NCBI GenBank assembly: GCA_030654695.1 | Contig: JAURWY010000013.1 | Location: 28,265-92,264, forward strand | Length of the DNA stretch: 64,000 bases | Direction: 5' to 3' | Source: Polaromonas sp. | GTDB lineage: Bacteria > Pseudomonadota > Gammaproteobacteria > Burkholderiales > Burkholderiaceae_C | In this document: in pieces, positions 52,632 through 61,788 of the stretch | Layout: the number at the start of each line of letters is the position of its first letter | Position numbering within the stretch: position 1 is the stretch's first letter | The notes under the pieces: generated by a model | The model's database searches: none | What the model saw: the letters and a program-made list of their open reading frames with translations, nothing else | What the model was told of the DNA's origin: nothing | Made by a program: the position numbers and the translations under genes

Positions 52632-53963
52632 TCAATCTTTCAGCTGCATCGCCACCAGCGAGACAACGCTTTCAATCTTCACCGGCCACTGGTCTTTCTC
52701 GGCGCCCGCCATCAGGTTCAAGCGGCAGCTGCCGCAGGACACCGCAACGGTGTCTGCCCCTGTGGCGTTGATCTGCTCACGTTTGATTTCCCAAGCTTTG
52801 TAACGCAGACCTTCCGCGCGGTTGATCAAAAATGCACCGGCACCGCCACCGCAACACCAGTTGGTTTCCGCTGTCGGTGTGGTGTCGGTGAAGTCCACGC
52901 CCAAGGCTTTGAGTGCGGCACGCGGTTCATTGACGACACCGCCGCTGCGCGCCAGCTTGCAGGCGTCGTGGTAAGTGATGCGGCGGGTCGGGTCACCGGG
53001 CGAGAGCTGCAAGCGGCCATTTGAAATTTGTTGGCCCACATACTCCGACACGGCCATGACTTCAAACGGCAGCGCTTGTCCGTCGTCTAGGCGGCCGTCC
53101 CAACGCAGGGCAGGGTATGCGTGGCCGCATTCGGGCAATAAAACAGTCTTTGCGCCAATCGCCAAGGCTTCGTCAATCAGCCGTCGGCTGGCTTCTTTTT
53201 GCAGTGCTTCACTGCCAGCCAGCAGACCAAAGTTAGCACCTTCAAAGCCTGCGCTTCGGAGCGTCCACTTGACGCCCAAGTGGTTCAAAATTTTGGCGGT
53301 GGCCATCAGCGAATCTTGGTAAAGCAAGATGTCGATGACGGAGGTGACCATCATCACATCGGCTTGTGGCTCGTCCAGCGGCATGTGAATGCCTTGGCTG
53401 CGCATGCCTTCAACCGCTTGCGCTAACTCGGCCGCGCCGACACCGAACACCGTACCGCGACCCGCTTGCTCTTGGGCCACGGCCAGCAGTTCGAGCGGTG
53501 CCAAGCCGGCTTCAAACAAGACTTCTCGCATCACATTGACGCCCCGCGCAATGTTCACGCCCATTGGGCAAATCATGCTGCAGCGGCCGCACTCGGTGCA
53601 GGCGTCGTACACCAATGGCTGCCACTCTTTGAGGTCGTCGACGGTGATGTCGGGTGTGAACAAACGCTTGATCGGCGCGAAGGCAGAGGTCTCGCGCGCA
53701 TGCACCCGGCGCAGCAAGTCGAGCTTACGGCTCGGGCTGTATTGCGGGTCTTGCGTGCTTTGGTAGAAATGGCAGGCCTCGCTGCAATAGCCGCAATTGA
53801 CACAGGCTTCAAGGTCTAAAGCCAAGCCGCGGTCCATCTTGATGCGGATGACTTTCTTGGCCCGTGCCAAGCGTTCGTCGTCCGTCAGGGCCTCGGGTTT
53901 GGCCATCTCCGGCAGGTGGTGAATGGCTTCCAGAAAGCCATGAAAAACGTCCATATTGATCAT
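52632..53963 (-). CDS. Heterodisulfide-reductase/DsrK-like Fe-S protein
   Basis: A 443-residue cytosolic iron-sulfur protein. Two ferredoxin motifs, CVNCGYCSEACHFY and CTECGRCSMICPMG (about residues 55-160), are followed by two CCG domains, one ending NWCCGGGAGAF and one with SCGSCRLNL. This is the layout of HdrD, GlpC and DsrK. The start MINMDVFHG overlaps the stop of the membrane-subunit gene by four bases. Together they resemble a quinone-linked membrane complex moving electrons to or from a cytosolic disulfide or sulfur substrate. It converges with the FNR-type gene. Confidence 0.9.
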   Translation of the reverse strand: MINMDVFHGFLEAIHHLPEMAKPEALTDDERLARAKKVIRIKMDRGLALDLEACVNCGYCSEACHFYQSTQDPQYSPSRKLDLLRRVHARETSAFAPIKRLFTPDITVDDLKEWQPLVYDACTECGRCSMICPMGVNIARGVNVMREVLFEAGLAPLELLAVAQEQAGRGTVFGVGAAELAQAVEGMRSQGIHMPLDEPQADVMMVTSVIDILLYQDSLMATAKILNHLGVKWTLRSAGFEGANFGLLAGSEALQKEASRRLIDEALAIGAKTVLLPECGHAYPALRWDGRLDDGQALPFEVMAVSEYVGQQISNGRLQLSPGDPTRRITYHDACKLARSGGVVNEPRAALKALGVDFTDTTPTAETNWCCGGGAGAFLINRAEGLRYKAWEIKREQINATGADTVAVSCGSCRLNLMAGAEKDQWPVKIESVVSLVAMQLKD

Positions 53964-54649
53964 GAGCGAACTCCACGGCGGCCAAAAAAGGTGGCCAGTT
54001 GCATGCGTGCCGGCAAGACCCAAAAAGCGTGCATCAGCTTGCCAAACGGAAACCACATCAGTAGCAACTCCAGCGAGAACAGATGCAGCGCCAGCGGCCC
54101 GCGGTACAGCACGTGGTCACGCAGCAGCGTCACGGCAGATGCCTCACTCAGTACCGCCATGCCGGTGATGACGGGTAAAAAAGTAACTGTCCACGTGATG
54201 AAGTCATCGGCGGTTGAGATGCGTTTGAGCACCGAGTCGGTGAGCCTAAAGAGCAGCGCCAAGAGCAAGGAAATGATGGTGAGCGCGGCGGCAACGTACA
54301 TCACCATGTCCGGCAATGCCGGCCACCACAGACCGGTTAACCGATGGACAAAGGCGATGTGCGGTGCATAGCCAAAAAACACAACAGCCAGACCCAAGTG
54401 AAAAACATAGGGGTTGATGGTGACCAAGGTGGCGCTTGGATGGAAGCCGCCTTTGGGCACTGTGCGCTGCATGGCCGAGCGCAAAGCAGCCGCTTTGCCA
54501 AAAGTCTGCCGAGCAGGCGCTGACGGAGCCGTTCCACTCGGCATACGCCAGAGCGAAAACAACTGCCACGAAACGCCTAGCACAAAGACGGCAATGGACA
54601 GCCACAGCAGCGGCCCACGCACCAGATCAAGAAAATCCATGATGAACAC
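53960..54649 (-). CDS. NarI/DsrM-like membrane cytochrome b subunit
   Basis: A 229-residue protein with five to six helices. Histidines placed for haem b binding appear in PYVFHLGLAVVFFGYAPHIAF and in LALHLFSLELLLMWFPFGKLMHAF, the pattern of NarI/DsrM-type quinol-oxidising subunits. It is cotranslated with the DsrK-like gene. A weak FNR-like half-site (TTGAT at 54717) lies upstream. No nitrate reductase catalytic genes are present, so NarI is a fold resemblance only. Confidence 0.85.
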   Translation of the reverse strand: MFIMDFLDLVRGPLLWLSIAVFVLGVSWQLFSLWRMPSGTAPSAPARQTFGKAAALRSAMQRTVPKGGFHPSATLVTINPYVFHLGLAVVFFGYAPHIAFVHRLTGLWWPALPDMVMYVAAALTIISLLLALLFRLTDSVLKRISTADDFITWTVTFLPVITGMAVLSEASAVTLLRDHVLYRGPLALHLFSLELLLMWFPFGKLMHAFWVLPARMQLATFFGRRGVRS

Positions 54650-54757
54650 CTGACTTGTGTTCTGTCAGACGCGCCCGACAGATGTCAGAGCGTAGGTCTT
54701 TGGCCGCAGCTGGCTATTGATCTATCGCAAGGATTTGGCAACCTTCCGAGCCATTGC

Positions 54758-56131
54758 TCAGGGTTGCAGCGCGTCGTTGATGGCCTGCAAGCGTTGCGTG
54801 TCGAGTTTCCCTACCAGCGCGTCTAACCTCAAGCGACTTTGCAGCGTGTCGACGCGTGCTTGCAGCAGGGCGAGGTCGGCGGCGCTGGCGTCGTTTTCTG
54901 CATTCAGCAAATCGAGCGTGGTGCGGTCACCGACTTGGCGACCGATGCGCGTGGCATCGAGTCGGGCTTGCTGGGCTGTCACGGCTTCATCGAGTGCGGC
55001 GAGGCGGGCTTGGCCACTTTGCAGTGCCAGCCAAGCGGCGCGAGTGAACTGCCCAACTTGCAAACGCGTTCGCTCAACTTCGGCGCGGGCTTTGTCTTCA
55101 AGCCGCAGCGCTTCTTCTTGCTTGGCGCTGCGCCAGCCGCCGGTGTAGAGCGGCACATTGAGCGACAGGCCAATCATCTGTTGGCTTTGGGTGTTGCTGG
55201 CCGAGCCAAAGTCACCGCTGCCGCTGAGCCGGTCGCGTGTTGCTTGCGCGATCAAGTCCAGCGTGGGCGAGGCTGCCCCGCTGTGTTTGCGAACTTCTTC
55301 ACGCGCGGCGTCGGCTTGCGCCTGTTGCAGCCGCAGCATGGGGTTGTCTTGCAGCGCCAGGCTCAGCCAGTGCGCTAACGGATCGACCGTGGCGTTCAGT
55401 CCCCGGCTGGAAGGCGCTTGCAGTTGCAGATCAGCGCTCGGCAGACCGGTGATGTCGGCGAGCATTTGCCGAGCCAGCTCCAACTCACTCGCGGCGGCCA
55501 CCGCTTGCGCTTGCAGGCCGCGCGCACGAGCCGACGCTTCGTGGGTGTCGGTGATGGGAATGTCGCCCAAGGCGAAGCGGTCTTTGGCTTCGGTCAAGGC
55601 TTTGTCAACGGCGGATTGTTGTTGTTTCAGCAGAGCCAAGCGTCGCTCTGCCAAGACGGTGTCGAAGTAGCGTTGGGTGGTTTGCAGCATCCAGTCTTGT
55701 TGTGCGGCTTGCCATTGAATCTCGGCAGAATCGGCGGAAATAACCAGCTGCTGGCGCTGCGCTTGACGCTCGACGTTGTACAGGGGTTGGCGCGCGCTGA
55801 GCGCCCAGCGCGTGGCTGTGCCGCCATTGACGGAGGTGGCAAAAGAAGCGCCTGTTTTGGTCGGAAATTCGGGCGGCGCTGCGAATTGCGCACCCTCCAT
55901 GCGGCTGTTGGCGCTGGCAACGCCAGCTGTTGCGCTGAGACCGAGATTCGGCCGCCACAGCGACGCAGCTTGCTCGCGCTGTGCGGCGCCGGCCGCGCGG
56001 CTGGCGTCAATCACGGCGCCTTGTGGGTCGTGTTGACGGGCCGCCTGCCAGACCTGCAGCAGGTCGGTGGCGTGGGCGGTCATGGCACACAGCGAGAGGG
56101 CTGCGCCAGCGAGCAAGGTGCGAGGAATCAT
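54758..56131 (-). CDS. TolC-family outer-membrane efflux protein
   Basis: A 457-residue outer-membrane channel. The signal peptide ends at TAHA-TDLL (residue 21). Two similar halves follow, with LLQVWQAARQHDPQ, QRYFDTVLAERRL, SLNVPLYTGGWRSAKQEEA and TRIGRQVGDRTTLDLLNAE; the last is a clear TolC C-terminal motif. It is the full-length counterpart to the shortened lipoprotein at 15561. It is downstream of the RND pump and adaptor and completes the tripartite system. Confidence 0.93.
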   Translation of the reverse strand: MIPRTLLAGAALSLCAMTAHATDLLQVWQAARQHDPQGAVIDASRAAGAAQREQAASLWRPNLGLSATAGVASANSRMEGAQFAAPPEFPTKTGASFATSVNGGTATRWALSARQPLYNVERQAQRQQLVISADSAEIQWQAAQQDWMLQTTQRYFDTVLAERRLALLKQQQSAVDKALTEAKDRFALGDIPITDTHEASARARGLQAQAVAAASELELARQMLADITGLPSADLQLQAPSSRGLNATVDPLAHWLSLALQDNPMLRLQQAQADAAREEVRKHSGAASPTLDLIAQATRDRLSGSGDFGSASNTQSQQMIGLSLNVPLYTGGWRSAKQEEALRLEDKARAEVERTRLQVGQFTRAAWLALQSGQARLAALDEAVTAQQARLDATRIGRQVGDRTTLDLLNAENDASAADLALLQARVDTLQSRLRLDALVGKLDTQRLQAINDALQP

Positions 56132-56161
56132 CAGTCAAACTCCAGAGATCAGTTGATGCGA

Positions 56162-56371
56162 TCAGCAGCCGGGCTTGGCGCCGAATTTGCGCATGATGCT
56201 TTCCATCAGGCACCACTTCGTGAGCGCGCTTTGCAGCAGGTTCGCGCCTACAAAGGCGGTGAAGGCCAGCCACCATTGGCTCATGAAAATCGGGCTACCT
56301 GGGATGCCCAGCGCCAACGACAACAGAATGAAAAGGCCAGCGACGAGTCGAACGATTTGCCAGGAAGTCAT
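56162..56371 (-). CDS. DUF2892-family small membrane protein
   Basis: A 69-residue protein with two membrane helices and the motif FVGANLLQSALTKWCLMESIMRKFGAKPGC. DUF2892 forms the membrane part of E. coli YgaP, where it is fused to a rhodanese domain. Here the rhodanese is encoded separately at 61333. It lies between the RND gene and tolC on the same strand. GGAGAATTTCTC precedes the ATG. Confidence 0.88.
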   Translation of the reverse strand: MTSWQIVRLVAGLFILLSLALGIPGSPIFMSQWWLAFTAFVGANLLQSALTKWCLMESIMRKFGAKPGC

Positions 56372-56439
56372 GAGAAATTCTCCTAAGGGTTTAAAAGCAG
56401 GGAACAGAAAAAAGGTGCCAGTAAATGCCGGTCGGCAGC

Positions 56440-59400
56440 TCAGGCGGCAGGCTCGTATTTGCGTCGGTAAGCCGCGTAGTACAGCGTCGGAATCACCACC
56501 AGCGTGAGCACGGTCGAGACAAAAATGCCAAAGACCAGCGAGATCGCCAAGCCGTTGAAGATCGGGTCATCCAGAATGAAGAAGGCCCCCAGCATGGCCG
56601 CGCCGCCGGTCAACATGATGGGCTGCGCCCGTGTGATGGCCGAGTGAACAATGGCCTCTTTGAAGGGCACGCCTTCACGCACTTGCAGGTTGATGAAGTC
56701 GACCAGCAAGATCGAGTTGCGCACGATGATGCCGGCCAGCGCGATCATGCCGATCATGCTGGTCGCTGTGTATTGCGCACCCATCAGCGCATGGCCAGGC
56801 ATCACGCCGATGATGGTCAGCGGGATCGGCGCCATGATGATCAGCGGCGTCAGGTAAGAGGCGAATTGCGCCACCACCAACAGATAAATCAAGATTAAGC
56901 CGACGGCATAGGCTGCACCCATGTCCCTGAAGGTTTCGTAGGTGATCTGCCATTCGCCGTCCCACTTGATGGCGTAGCCGCGCCAAGCGTCGGTCGGCTG
57001 GTTGATGAAGTATTCGGTGAGCTGGCCGCCGTCCGGTGTTTTGATGTTGGCGATCTCTGAGCGCATCTTGAACATGCCGTACAAGGGGCTGTCGACTTGG
57101 CCCGCCATGTCGGCGGTGACGAAGTTCACCGGCAGCAAGTCTTTGTGGATGATGGGTTGCTCGCGCTCGGTGTCGCTGATGGTGACCAACTCACGGATCG
57201 GCACCAGCTTGCCCGATGCTCCGCGCACGCTCAGTTGCAGCAACGCATTCAAGTCGCCGTGTCGTTCGGCTGGCAATTGCAGCGTGACGGCGGTTGGGTA
57301 TTTGCTGCCGTCGTGCAGGTAGGTGGCGGCCTCGCCCGCCAAACCGGCGCGCAGCGTGCTGACGATGTCTTGCTGCGACACGCCCAAATTCGAGGCTTTG
57401 CGGCGGTCGACCAGCAACAGTTTGCGGGGTGCGCTGGCGATGCTGCTGTCGTCCACGTCGACTACGTTGTCGGTCTTCTCAAAAATCGCACGCACGGCTT
57501 TGGCCACTTGGCGACGGCCTTCAGCGTCCGGCCCATAAATCTCCGCCACGATGGGAGAGATCACCGGCGGGCCAGGCGGCACTTCCACCACTTTGACGTT
57601 GGCGCCAAAGCGCAGGCCAATCTTTTGCAACTCAGGGCGAACCCGCGTCGCTATCGCATGGCTCTTGTCTTTGCGATGGGCTTTGTCCACCAAATTGACT
57701 TGAATGTCACCGACCTCACCACCGGCGCGCAGATAGTACTGGCGCACCAAGCCATTGAAGTTGATGGGCGCGGCGGTGCCGGCGTAGGCTTGGTAGTGGG
57801 TGACCTCAGGTACCGTGGCCAAGTACGCACCCAGCTCGCGCAGCACGCCGGCGGTTTGCTCCAGCGGCGTGCCCGCAGGCATGTCGACGACCACCTGAAA
57901 TTCAGACTTGTTGTCGAAAGGCAGCATCTTCAGCAGCACCAGTCCGGTGGCCGGCAACACCAGCGACAAGGCGATCAGTCCGCCGATGCCGAGGCCCAGC
58001 AATTTTCGGTTGCGTGCGCCGCGCTGGCTGTCCAGCAGCGGCTTGAAAACGCGCTCAAAGAGCGGGCCTATTTTGGCGGCCATGCCGGTCGGTGCGGCAT
58101 GGCTGTCGTCTGCATGGCTGGCTTTCATCCACAAGCGTGCCAGCCACGGCGTGACGATGAAAGCAATCGCCAGCGACAGCAACATGCCCATGCTGGCGTT
58201 GATCGGGATCGGGCTCATGTACGGGCCCATCAGGCCGCTGACAAAAGCCATCGGCAGCAAGGCGGCGATCACGGTGAAGGTGGCCAAAATCGTCGGGCTG
58301 CCGACCTCGTCAACCGCGCCGGGAATGATCTCGGTCAGCGTTTTGCCGGGGAACAGCTTTTGATGCCGGTGGATGTTTTCAACCACCACAATGGCGTCGT
58401 CGACCAAGATGCCGATTGAAAATATCAATGCAAACAGCGACACGCGGTTCAGCGTGAAGCCCCAGGCCCATGAGGCAAAGAGTGTCACGGTCAAGGTCAA
58501 GATCACGGCGGCACCGACGATGGCGGCTTCTCGCCGGCCCAGTGCGATGAAGACCAGCGCGACCACCGCCGCCGTGGCGAACAGCAGCTTTTGGATGAGT
58601 TTTTGGGCTTTGTCGTTGGCTGTTGTGCCGTAGTTGCGGGTTTCAACCACCTGCACGTCGTCAGGGATCACGCTGCCGTGCAGTTGTGCCACGCGGTTGA
58701 CGACGCCGTTGGCCACGTCGATGGCGTTCTCACCGGGCTTTTTGGTAATGGCCAGCGTCACGGCTGGAAACTCGCCACCGCCGCCATTGGTTTGTCCATT
58801 GCCGTGCCAGACGTAGCGACTGGCCGGCAGCGGGCCGTCTTTGACGTCGGCAACGTCTTTCAGAAACACCGGTTTGCCATCGCGCACACCGACCATCAGG
58901 TCAGCCACTTCGCTGGCGTGTGACAAGTAGGGGCCAGCTTCGATGCTGATGCTTTTGTTACCGCTGAGCAGTTCGCCCACGGGCAGGCCCAAGTTGGCGG
59001 ATTGCAAGGCGCCGCGCAAGTCATTCACCGTGACGCTCGTGCCGGCCATGCGCTGCGGGTCGATCTGCACCAGCACGGCGCGGTTTGGGCCGCCCAAGGT
59101 TTGCACGTCGCGGGTGCCGGGCACGCGCTTGATGTCTGCTTCGATGCTGTGCGCCACGCGTTCTAACTCATAGGCGCTGGTCTCCGGGCTCTTGCCATGC
59201 AGCGTGAGCGTGACGATGGGCACATCGTCAATGCCCTTGGGCTTGATGATCGGCTCCATCACGCCCAAGCCTTTGGGCAGCCAGTCGGTGTTGGTGCGCA
59301 GCGTGTCGTGCAAGCGCACCAGCGCTTCGTTGTTCGACACCCCGACTTTGAACTGCAAAGTCAGTACGGCCACGCCCGGGCGTGAGACGGACAACACGTG

Positions 59401-59673
59401 CTCAACACCGGCCATCTTGGACAGCACTTGCTCGCCCGGTGTTGCCACCATTTGTTCCACATCGCGCACCGACGCACCCGGAAAGGGGATCAGCACGTTG
59501 GCCATGGTGACGTCGATTTGCGGCTCTTCCTCACGCGGCGTGACCAGCACGGCGAAGCCGCCGAGCAGCAGCGCCATCACGGCCAGCAGCGGGGTGATGG
59601 GCGCGCTTTGAAAGAGGGCGGCGATGCGGCCCGAGATACCTAGCGGCTTGGCGTCGTGTTTGTTGTCGTTCAT
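56440..59673 (-). CDS. RND efflux pump inner-membrane permease
   Basis: A 1077-residue AcrB-family pump with 12 membrane helices and two large periplasmic loops. Visible family segments include PGASVRDVEQMVATPGEQ, FALIFSIGILVDDAIVVVENIHRH (helix 4 with paired Asp of the proton relay), and LAGIIVRNSILLVDFINLQVREG near the C terminus. The early part, LVTPREEEPQIDVTMANVLIPFPG, is typical of RND pumps near the HAE1/HME border. There is no clear metal-specific motif. It is cotranscribed with its adaptor and is probably repressed by the divergent ArsR-type protein. Confidence 0.94.
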   Translation of the reverse strand: MNDNKHDAKPLGISGRIAALFQSAPITPLLAVMALLLGGFAVLVTPREEEPQIDVTMANVLIPFPGASVRDVEQMVATPGEQVLSKMAGVEHVLSVSRPGVAVLTLQFKVGVSNNEALVRLHDTLRTNTDWLPKGLGVMEPIIKPKGIDDVPIVTLTLHGKSPETSAYELERVAHSIEADIKRVPGTRDVQTLGGPNRAVLVQIDPQRMAGTSVTVNDLRGALQSANLGLPVGELLSGNKSISIEAGPYLSHASEVADLMVGVRDGKPVFLKDVADVKDGPLPASRYVWHGNGQTNGGGGEFPAVTLAITKKPGENAIDVANGVVNRVAQLHGSVIPDDVQVVETRNYGTTANDKAQKLIQKLLFATAAVVALVFIALGRREAAIVGAAVILTLTVTLFASWAWGFTLNRVSLFALIFSIGILVDDAIVVVENIHRHQKLFPGKTLTEIIPGAVDEVGSPTILATFTVIAALLPMAFVSGLMGPYMSPIPINASMGMLLSLAIAFIVTPWLARLWMKASHADDSHAAPTGMAAKIGPLFERVFKPLLDSQRGARNRKLLGLGIGGLIALSLVLPATGLVLLKMLPFDNKSEFQVVVDMPAGTPLEQTAGVLRELGAYLATVPEVTHYQAYAGTAAPINFNGLVRQYYLRAGGEVGDIQVNLVDKAHRKDKSHAIATRVRPELQKIGLRFGANVKVVEVPPGPPVISPIVAEIYGPDAEGRRQVAKAVRAIFEKTDNVVDVDDSSIASAPRKLLLVDRRKASNLGVSQQDIVSTLRAGLAGEAATYLHDGSKYPTAVTLQLPAERHGDLNALLQLSVRGASGKLVPIRELVTISDTEREQPIIHKDLLPVNFVTADMAGQVDSPLYGMFKMRSEIANIKTPDGGQLTEYFINQPTDAWRGYAIKWDGEWQITYETFRDMGAAYAVGLILIYLLVVAQFASYLTPLIIMAPIPLTIIGVMPGHALMGAQYTATSMIGMIALAGIIVRNSILLVDFINLQVREGVPFKEAIVHSAITRAQPIMLTGGAAMLGAFFILDDPIFNGLAISLVFGIFVSTVLTLVVIPTLYYAAYRRKYEPAA

Positions 59674-59684
59674 GTGCGGTGACC

Positions 59685-60806
59685 TCAGAGCGCGTTGACG
59701 GTTTTAGGATCAGCCGCGACTTCTTCGCCTTTGCGCACGCCGCTCAGCACTTCCACCAGCTCACCCGCAGCGCGGCCTAAGCGCACTTGGCGCAGGCGGG
59801 GTTGGCCTTGCGCATCCAGCACGTAGACGCCGGTCATTTCAGCGCGGCGCAAGATAGCCGTGCGGGGCAAGTACAGCTTTTCAGCATCTGCCTGAGCGCT
59901 GCTGCCCGTGGCCGGTAGCCAAACGCGGGCGAACATGCCGGGCGTCAAACCAGTTGTCTCAGCGGTGTTGCCAGCCGGCAAGATCAAGCGAATCTGCGCT
60001 GTGTGTGTGGCTGCGTCAATCGTTGGCAAAAGCTGCGTTTGGGTCGGTGTGCGTGGGCCGTTCTGGCCAGCTTGGCCGGGGATCTCGTAGCGCACGGATT
60101 TGAGTTTGTCGCTCAAGCCGGCCAATATGGATTGCGGCACCGAGGCCACCACGCGCAGTGCCGATGGGTCATGCAACACCAACAGCGGGCGGCCGGGCAT
60201 GGCCATGTCGCCAATGGTCGCGGTGACCTCGCTGACGATGCCTGCATAAGGTGCGCTGAGCACAAAAAAGCCGGACTGCGCTTCGGCCACGCGGGTTTGC
60301 GCTTGCAGCGCTTTGACTTGCGCTTGTGCCGCCAACCATTGAGCTTGCGTGCGTTCAAGCGCAGCTTGGCTGATGTACTGCTTGGCCAGCAACTGCTTTT
60401 GGCGATCCAACTCTTTGCTGGCGACGTTGAGAACCGCTTGCGCCGCTTCAACTTGCGCTGCACTGCCTGCCACGTTTTGCTGTGCGGCGCGTGCGTCGAT
60501 GCGCACCAAGGCTTGGCCCGCGCGGACGCGGTCACCAGCTTGCACCAAGAGCGCGACGATGGCGCCGGGAACCTGCGCCGACACGGTGGTCTGGCGCACC
60601 GCTTCGACCACGGCATCCAGGCTGCTTTCGGTGGCCGAACCTGCCGTGCCTTGCACTGCCACGGTGGTGATCTTTGCTGCTGCGACTTGGATTTGTGGCG
60701 CTTTGTCGGCAGACATGGCAGTTATTGGAATCGCCGATGTCGACAACACACTCAATGTGGCGAAGGTCTGGAGAGCGGCAAGGGTGGCTGAATTGAGTCG
60801 CGTCAT
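59685..60806 (-). CDS. RND efflux periplasmic adaptor (membrane fusion protein)
   Basis: A 373-residue adaptor. The N-terminal signal or anchor runs to about residue 30. The lipoyl halves VSAQVPGAIVALLVQAGDRVRAGQALVRID and LSAPYAGIVSEVTATIGDMAMPG flank a coiled hairpin rich in Ala/Gln, and LYLPRTAILRRAEMTGVYV begins the membrane-proximal domain. It precedes the RND permease by 11 bases. It is divergent from the ArsR gene across a 141-base region containing that gene's promoter. Confidence 0.93.
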   Translation of the reverse strand: MTRLNSATLAALQTFATLSVLSTSAIPITAMSADKAPQIQVAAAKITTVAVQGTAGSATESSLDAVVEAVRQTTVSAQVPGAIVALLVQAGDRVRAGQALVRIDARAAQQNVAGSAAQVEAAQAVLNVASKELDRQKQLLAKQYISQAALERTQAQWLAAQAQVKALQAQTRVAEAQSGFFVLSAPYAGIVSEVTATIGDMAMPGRPLLVLHDPSALRVVASVPQSILAGLSDKLKSVRYEIPGQAGQNGPRTPTQTQLLPTIDAATHTAQIRLILPAGNTAETTGLTPGMFARVWLPATGSSAQADAEKLYLPRTAILRRAEMTGVYVLDAQGQPRLRQVRLGRAAGELVEVLSGVRKGEEVAADPKTVNAL

Positions 60807-60847
60807 GCGGAGTTCCTCGGCTAAAGTTCGTTTACTTGCTTATTTAG

Positions 60848-60876
60848 TTGATTAGCTAATTAGTCAATGATACAAT
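60848..60876 (+). promoter_or_regulatory. Promoter and overlapping dyad for the ArsR-rhodanese operon
   Basis: A -35 TTGATT and -10 TACAAT are spaced by 17 bases. The spacer holds the perfect dyad ATTAG-CTAAT (60851-60860), and the imperfect palindrome TTGATTAGCTAATTAGTCAA spans 60848-60867. This is where an ArsR-type repressor would sit to block its own promoter and probably the divergent pump genes. A related ATTAA-G-TTAAT dyad lies before the DUF4395 cluster. Confidence 0.65.
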
Positions 60877-60947
60877 GAATTTTTCGGGATGCAACATTAA
60901 TTTGTAGCGTTCGCATCTTTGAATCAATTCAAAAGGAGAGTTTTGCG

Positions 60948-61289
60948 ATGGATCAAATGCCTGACGAATCCCTGCGGGAGGTCGCGTCCTATTTCCAAGT
61001 GCTGTCTGAGCCGACGCGGCTGAAGATTTTGAATTTATTGCGCAATGACGAGCGCAATGTCGGTGAGCTGGCTCAGTTGTGCGGCTTTTCGGCTGCCAAT
61101 ATCTCGCGTCATTTGGCCTTGATGACCCAACACGGCTTGGTGGTGCGCGAGAGTCGCGGCACCAGCGTTTACTACCGCATGGCTGACGAATCGATTTACG
61201 CGCTGTGCGACTTGGTGTGTGGCAACATCGCGCGGCAATTACAGCGCTCCGCCGTCAGCCGTGCTGTGTTCACCGCTTCTCACGGCTGA
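60948..61289 (+). CDS. ArsR-family repressor
   Basis: A 113-residue winged-helix repressor. FQVLSEPTRLKILNLLRNDERNVGELAQLCGFSAANISRHL is the ArsR recognition core. Cysteines occur at 45 (in the DNA-binding helix region), 87 and 91 (YALCDLVCGNIA, the C-terminal helix). Pairs of Cys in these helices are used by thiol/persulfide sensors such as BigR/SqrR/YgaV, though their exact positions differ here. AGGAGAG precedes the ATG. It is followed by the rhodanese gene and is divergent from the RND pump. Confidence 0.9.
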   Translation: MDQMPDESLREVASYFQVLSEPTRLKILNLLRNDERNVGELAQLCGFSAANISRHLALMTQHGLVVRESRGTSVYYRMADESIYALCDLVCGNIARQLQRSAVSRAVFTASHG

Positions 61290-61332
61290 ACATTCTTTTC
61301 AATAGTCTGCCTTTTAATACTCTGGAGCTTCC

Positions 61333-61713
61333 ATGAAAACTGCCCACGACCTTGTGACTTCTGCCAAAGCGCTGACTCGGGAAGTCCCGGTGACGCAGGC
61401 TGAAGAAGTCATCCGCAACGCCGATGTGTTGATCGATGTGCGTGAGACCGAAGAGTTTGTGGCCGGTCACATCCCCGGTGCAGTCCATGCGTCACGCGGG
61501 ATGCTGGAGTTCAAACTCAGCAGCACCCCTGAGCTCAGCTCACGCGATCTGAAAATTGTTCTTTACTGCAAAACCAGCGGCAGGGCAGCCTTGGCCGCAC
61601 GCTCTTTGCATGATATGGGTTACTTGTCTGTGACTTCCATTGAAGGCGGTTACGACGCCTGGGTCGGCGCAGGCAAGGCCGTTGCCAAGCCCAGCTTGCC
61701 AGCATTCGAGTGA
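61333..61713 (+). CDS. Single-domain rhodanese sulfurtransferase
   Basis: A 126-residue rhodanese. The active-site loop is CKTSGR (Cys79), preceded by LIDVRETEEFVAGHIPGAVH and followed by GYDAWVGAGK. The six-residue loop is the size that accepts sulfur donors such as thiosulfate or persulfides. It follows the ArsR gene by 43 bases. With DUF2892 encoded across the divergent region, the pair corresponds to the two parts of E. coli YgaP. Confidence 0.92.
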   Translation: MKTAHDLVTSAKALTREVPVTQAEEVIRNADVLIDVRETEEFVAGHIPGAVHASRGMLEFKLSSTPELSSRDLKIVLYCKTSGRAALAARSLHDMGYLSVTSIEGGYDAWVGAGKAVAKPSLPAFE

Positions 61714-61788
61714 GCGCTTGCGGGCACACTTGCCCGCGTCTGGCATGATCAGCTTGATACGTGCAAGGCCAGTCTGGTCTTGCGCCGC

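Noticed and set aside
54717..54730. FNR box before the NarI/DsrM-like gene (TTGATCTATCGCAA)
   Set aside because: Only the first half-site is good; the second matches three of five positions, so it was not counted with the four better sites.
57097..58419. 440-codon plus-strand frame across the RND permease
   Set aside because: It is a shadow frame of the pump gene; composition and lack of domains argue against coding.
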